Below, one piece after another: positions 60,399 to 64,000 of a stretch of DNA of 64,000 nt (the first letter of the stretch is position 1; every line of letters starts with the position of its first letter). The DNA comes from Mucilaginibacter terrigena. Lineage in GTDB: Bacteria > Bacteroidota > Bacteroidia > Sphingobacteriales > Sphingobacteriaceae. The translations under genes were made by a program, and so were the position numbers. The stretch lies in the NCBI RefSeq assembly GCF_004168255.1, contig NZ_SEWG01000002.1:124001-188000 (forward strand). Reading direction: 5' to 3'. The notes beneath the pieces are model-generated. The model was not told the DNA's origin. It searched no databases and worked only from the letters and a program-made list of their open reading frames with translations.

Positions 60399-62708
60399 AT
60401 GAAAAAATATTTTACCACTAAGCCTGTTGCTTACCTAAGCGCTGCTATGCTGCTTTGCCTGCCCTTTAGCAACGCTGTAGCCCAAAAACAAACCGAAACC
60501 GCAAAAATGAATGCCTTTATAAGCGGTTTAATGAAAAAAATGACCGTTGATGAAAAGATCGGCCAGTTAAACCTGGTAACAGGCGGTATGGCTATCACAG
60601 GCTCGGTAACCAACAACGGCATTAGCGATGGTGTAAAAAAAGGTGCTATAGGCGGAATATTTGGTTTATACGGAACTGATAACGTACGCAAAATGCAGGA
60701 GGCAGCGGTAAAAGGTACCCGCCTGCACATCCCTTTAATATTTGGGTTAGATGTAATACACGGGCACCGTACCATTTTCCCTATCCCGTTGGGCATGTCA
60801 ACCACCTGGGACCTGGCATTGATAGAGCAGGCAGCGCATATTGCGGCCAAAGAGGCAACTGCCGAAGGTTTGAACTGGGTGTTTTCGCCAATGGTGGATA
60901 TTGCCCGCGATGCCCGCTGGGGCCGGATATCTGAAGGCAGCGGCGAAGACCCATGGTATGGTGGTAAAGTGGCTGCCGCTATGGTTAAGGGTTACCAGGG
61001 CACCAGCATGAAAAATGCCGACGCGGTTATGGCTTGTGTAAAACACTTCGCACTTTATGGCGGCGCCGAAGCCGGCCGCGAATACAATACAGTTGATATG
61101 AGCCGCTTAAGTATGTACAATTATTACTTGCCGCCATATAAAGCCGCCCTTGAGGCAGGCGCAGGCAGTTTCATGAGCTCGTTCAATGTGGTTGATGGTG
61201 TGCCCGCAACCGCTAATAAATGGCTGTTAACAGATCTGCTGCGTAAGCAATGGGGCTTTAAGGGCTTTGTGGTATCAGATTATACATCGTTAAACGAGGT
61301 AAGCAACCATGGCCTTGGCGATCTGCAAACGGTATCTGCACTGGCACTAAAGGCCGGCCTGGATATGGATATGGTTGGTGAGGGATTTTTAACCACGCTG
61401 AAAAAATCATTACAGCAAGGCAAAGTTACCCAGGCCGAAATTGACATGGCCTGCCGCCGCGTACTTGAAGCCAAGTACAAACTGGGCTTGTTTGACAACC
61501 CTTACAAATCTATCGACCCGCAGCGCGAGAAGACCGAAATAATGACTGAGGCGAACCGCAAGGCCGCGCGTATTACTGCCGAACACTCGTTTGTGCTATT
61601 AAAAAATGCTAACCAGATACTGCCGCTAAAAAAATCGGGTGGCAGCATTGCGCTTGTTGGCCCGCTGGCCGATAACAAGAGGGATATGCTGGGCACCTGG
61701 GTAATAGGCGGCGAATGGGAAAAATCTGTTAGCGTAATAGAAGGTATCAAACACATTGTAGGCGATAACGTAAAGATCAACTATGCAAGGGGCAGTAACA
61801 TTACAGATGATGCCACCTTTATGAAACGCCTTAACTTTGGGCCGGGCATGGTATGGCTGGATAAGCAATCGCCCGAGGATATGATCGAGGACGCGGTAAA
61901 GGCTGCAAAAAAATCGGATATCATTGTAGCGGTGGTGGGCGAATCGCAAAGCATGAGCGGCGAATCGTCGAGCCGGTCTGATATCAGTATCCCCGAAAGC
62001 CAGCAGCTAATGTTAAAGGCCCTGGCAAAATTAGGCAAGCCTATTGTTATAGTGCTATTTAATGGCCGCCCGCTTACCCTAACCTGGGAAAATGATAATG
62101 CAGCGGCAATATTAAATGTATGGGCGCCGGGCACCGAGGCCGGTAACGCCATTGCCGAAGTATTATTTGGCAACTACAACCCATCGGGCAAGTTAACAAC
62201 AACCTTTCCGCGCAGCGTAGGGCAAATACCTTTATATTATAACCATTTAAATACGGGCCGCCCATATTCAACCGGCCCCACCAAATTCAAATCTAATTAC
62301 CTGGATATCAGCAACGATCCGCTTTATCCGTTTGGCTATGGTTTAAGCTACACCAGCTTTGGCTACAGTAACATCACACTAAATAAAACCAAATTAAAAG
62401 GAAACGAAACCTTAACCGCTACAGTTACTGTAACCAACAAAGGCCCATATGCGGGCGAAGAGGTTGTACAATTATATATTAGCGACCCGGCCGCGAGCAT
62501 AAGCCGCCCGGTAAAAGAGCTTAAGGATTTCCAGAAGATAAATTTGCAGGCAGGGGAGCAGAAACAAGTTACCTTTAAAATAACGCCGCAGCAATTGAAA
62601 TTTTATAATAGCCAGCTAAAGTATGATTGGGAAGCCGGCGAATTTATTGTACAAATAGGTACAAGCTCGGCCGATACAAAAAATGCTAAAGTGCAGTGGG
62701 CTAAATAA
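60399..62708 (+). CDS. Glycoside hydrolase family 3 beta-glucosidase-like (BglX-like)
   Basis: A 769-residue exported enzyme. Signal peptide MKKYFTTKPVAYLSAAMLLCL...AVA, the GH3 N-terminal barrel with HIPLIFGLDVIHGHRTIFPIPL, the nucleophile Asp294 in GFVVSDYTSLNEV, the second domain with the acid/base region GESQSMSGESSSRSDI, and a C-terminal fibronectin-like domain (YPFGYGLSYTSFGYS onwards). The full length matches BglX. It should release glucose from beta-glucan oligomers in the periplasm, feeding on material imported by the following SusC system. Confidence 0.92.
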   Translation: MKKYFTTKPVAYLSAAMLLCLPFSNAVAQKQTETAKMNAFISGLMKKMTVDEKIGQLNLVTGGMAITGSVTNNGISDGVKKGAIGGIFGLYGTDNVRKMQEAAVKGTRLHIPLIFGLDVIHGHRTIFPIPLGMSTTWDLALIEQAAHIAAKEATAEGLNWVFSPMVDIARDARWGRISEGSGEDPWYGGKVAAAMVKGYQGTSMKNADAVMACVKHFALYGGAEAGREYNTVDMSRLSMYNYYLPPYKAALEAGAGSFMSSFNVVDGVPATANKWLLTDLLRKQWGFKGFVVSDYTSLNEVSNHGLGDLQTVSALALKAGLDMDMVGEGFLTTLKKSLQQGKVTQAEIDMACRRVLEAKYKLGLFDNPYKSIDPQREKTEIMTEANRKAARITAEHSFVLLKNANQILPLKKSGGSIALVGPLADNKRDMLGTWVIGGEWEKSVSVIEGIKHIVGDNVKINYARGSNITDDATFMKRLNFGPGMVWLDKQSPEDMIEDAVKAAKKSDIIVAVVGESQSMSGESSSRSDISIPESQQLMLKALAKLGKPIVIVLFNGRPLTLTWENDNAAAILNVWAPGTEAGNAIAEVLFGNYNPSGKLTTTFPRSVGQIPLYYNHLNTGRPYSTGPTKFKSNYLDISNDPLYPFGYGLSYTSFGYSNITLNKTKLKGNETLTATVTVTNKGPYAGEEVVQLYISDPAASISRPVKELKDFQKINLQAGEQKQVTFKITPQQLKFYNSQLKYDWEAGEFIVQIGTSSADTKNAKVQWAK

Positions 62709-62749
62709 TAGTCGCTAAAAAGCTGAATTTATTTTATATAAAATTTAAA

Positions 62750-62790
62750 TCAATATGCCTTGGTAATATTACTAAGGCATATTTTTTTTA
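62750..62790 (+). terminator. Rho-independent terminator after the GH3 gene
   Basis: AATATGCCTT (62752-62761) pairs with AAGGCATATT (62774-62783), followed by a run of T. It ends the GH3 transcript ahead of the susC gene. Confidence 0.8.
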
Positions 62791-63500
62791 TACAAAGTGT
62801 ATATTATTTATTAAAAAACCTTGGTGTAAAAAAGCGTTAAATTTAGGTGCACCCTTTGCCCCGATAAATGTAAACTCAACATTAATTTTATGTTATGTTT
62901 ATTTTATATGGCACACTTCTTAAAAAAGTAAAAGAAGTTTTTTAAAATGTGATGGGGCAGATATGCTTTTTGGGCATTTATGTAAAAGAAAACTTCTTTT
63001 TGTTGAAAAAAACCCTTTATAACAAGAATTTTACATTGCAATATTGTTATTTAAAATATTAAAATATTAGCAATGCGATAATTAATTATTATAAAATTGG
63101 AAATATTGTTTAATATACTCACTTATAAATAAATAATTAATAATTCTGTAAATGTAACTTGTGTAACGTGTACACTCTATTTATATTAGAGCATTACCAA
63201 TTATAAACTTTTCTTTTTAAAGAAAGGCAACTGAACTTAACGGACAAATAGCAATGATGTACTTTACACATGGGGCATCGTATGGCAAACGGAATTAATT
63301 TTTTAGGCAGGATAGTGTAACTATATGATAAAACTTTTACAATTTTTTCTTTTTGATCTCTTCACGTTTACCGGGTTTAGCCCGGCCTTTCAAAGAAAAA
63401 GTTCTACAGGTTTTTCTTTTGCTGTCATTCCCTGCAAGCAGCACCAACAATCGAACTACGTTCTTAAATCAAATATATTAATCAACTAAATCTCAATCTC
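62791..63500. promoter_or_regulatory. Long AT-rich leader region of susC
   Basis: This 710-base stretch has no open frame worth reporting; it is very AT-rich with several T-runs and repeated TTATAAT-like sequence. Such long leaders occur ahead of susC genes. No clear promoter or riboswitch could be picked by eye. Confidence 0.5.
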
Positions 63501-64000
63501 ATGTTTAAAAGTTTACTCCTTAAAGGAAGAACGCTATGCCTGCTACTATGCTGCATGGTATCTTCATTGGTAGTTACAGCTCAAACAAAACACACTGGAA
63601 GGGTTACCGGCAGCGACGACAAGTTGCCTGTAGTTGGAGCCAGCGTGCGCGTTAAGGGTACTACCGTCGGCACGCAAACAGATGTTAACGGACAGTTTAG
63701 CATCAATGTAAACCCGGGTGACGTATTGGTCATCTCATACCTGGGTTATCAAACAAACGAAGTTACTGTTGGCGCAAGCGAATCAATTCCGGTTGTTTTG
63801 CAAGTTGGCAATAACGCGTTGAACGAAGTTGTAGTTACCGGCTACACCTCGCAACGTAAAAAGGACATTTCCGGTTCGGTTACTACTGTAAACATTACGG
63901 CTGCAAAATCGGTTCCTTCGGTAAGCTCAGAAAGTTTACTACAAGGCCAGGCAGCGGGTGTAAACGTTATTACACAGGGTGCGCCGGGTGCTCCTGCACA
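63501..64000 (+). CDS. SusC/RagA-family TonB-dependent receptor, N-terminal part
   Basis: Starts ATG 63501 and runs off the right edge (about 166 residues visible). After a signal peptide ending TAQ it has the carboxypeptidase-like (CarboxypepD_reg) domain: GRVTGSDDKLPVVGASVRVKGT...TDVNGQFSINVNPGDVLVISYLGYQTNEV, then the TonB-box/plug start NEVVVTGYTSQRKKDISGSV, with the family's LQGQAAGVNV. It should import a carbohydrate, with a SusD partner beyond the window. The neighbouring GH3 gene and Nudix regulator fit a polysaccharide-utilisation locus. Confidence 0.95.
   Translation, partial: MFKSLLLKGRTLCLLLCCMVSSLVVTAQTKHTGRVTGSDDKLPVVGASVRVKGTTVGTQTDVNGQFSINVNPGDVLVISYLGYQTNEVTVGASESIPVVLQVGNNALNEVVVTGYTSQRKKDISGSVTTVNITAAKSVPSVSSESLLQGQAAGVNVITQGAPGAPA

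Noticed and set aside
1..64000. tRNA, rRNA or large structured RNA genes
   Set aside because: No cloverleaf, TTCGANTC-type arm or rRNA-like sequence was noticed on either strand; a dedicated search with a tRNA/Rfam model would settle this.

Overview
This window reads as chromosomal DNA from a Bacteroidota species, most probably a Sphingobacteriaceae member close to Mucilaginibacter or Pedobacter. This is inferred from protein content: a SusC/RagA TonB-dependent receptor, a Bacteroidetes-type FtsK beside LolA, DUF2723, DUF2851 and DUF2961 families, several AraC regulators, many exported glycosidases, and intergenic C-rich and REP-like repeats. No rRNA, tRNA, integrase, transposase, phage gene or CRISPR array was seen, so it looks like stable chromosome with a few accessory islands.

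Layout. 1-850 is the end of a cbpA-type DnaJ gene with its modulator cbpM. 944-2150 holds a Tyr/His-rich exported protein and an enoyl-CoA hydratase. 2227-9709 is the most distinctive block: a minus-strand kaiC-kaiB-kaiB-histidine kinase operon, divergent from a five-PAS histidine kinase and a lone receiver protein. 9710-14166 contains a DUF983/AraC pair, a HAD phosphatase and a YoaK-like protein between two inverted copies of a repeat. 14168-18730 has a DUF2383 protein, a cysteine-free Fpg-like glycosylase, a type III polyketide synthase with an Icmt-like methyltransferase, a DinB protein and a small exported protein. 18747-26944 has a large DUF2723 membrane protein, an outer-membrane barrel protein, a DUF2130 protein, a LuxR regulator with a degenerate receiver, a single-domain receiver and a small SSB-like protein.

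27323-30273 carries argE-like and argH genes and ywbE. 30416-37588 holds membrane proteins, an MHS-family transporter, DUF2851 and PspC genes, a PhnP-like hydrolase and a BLUF photoreceptor. 37638-46623 is a carbohydrate-related region: GH5, a nucleotide pyrophosphatase-like enzyme with two paralogous exported proteins, GH172 (with an apparent -1 frameshift), a six-hairpin glycosidase and a membrane-spanning AraC regulator. 46755-50000 has an exported amidase and an AraC/SDR pair. 50118-57412 has DUF72, lolA, ftsK, ankyrin and serine-hydrolase genes. 57555-64000 has a Nei-like glycosylase, a YitT protein, a NrtR-like Nudix regulator divergent from a GH3 enzyme, and the start of a susC gene that runs off the window.

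Themes. Signal sensing (Kai proteins, two PAS kinases, three receivers, BLUF, four AraC proteins) is dense, and polysaccharide use dominates the second half. The strongest candidates for follow-up are the non-cyanobacterial Kai cluster, the A AAA AAG slippery site at the head of the GH172 gene, the receiver without a phosphoacceptor Asp, and the type III PKS/methyltransferase pair. All function calls rest on reading motifs by eye; no database search was run.
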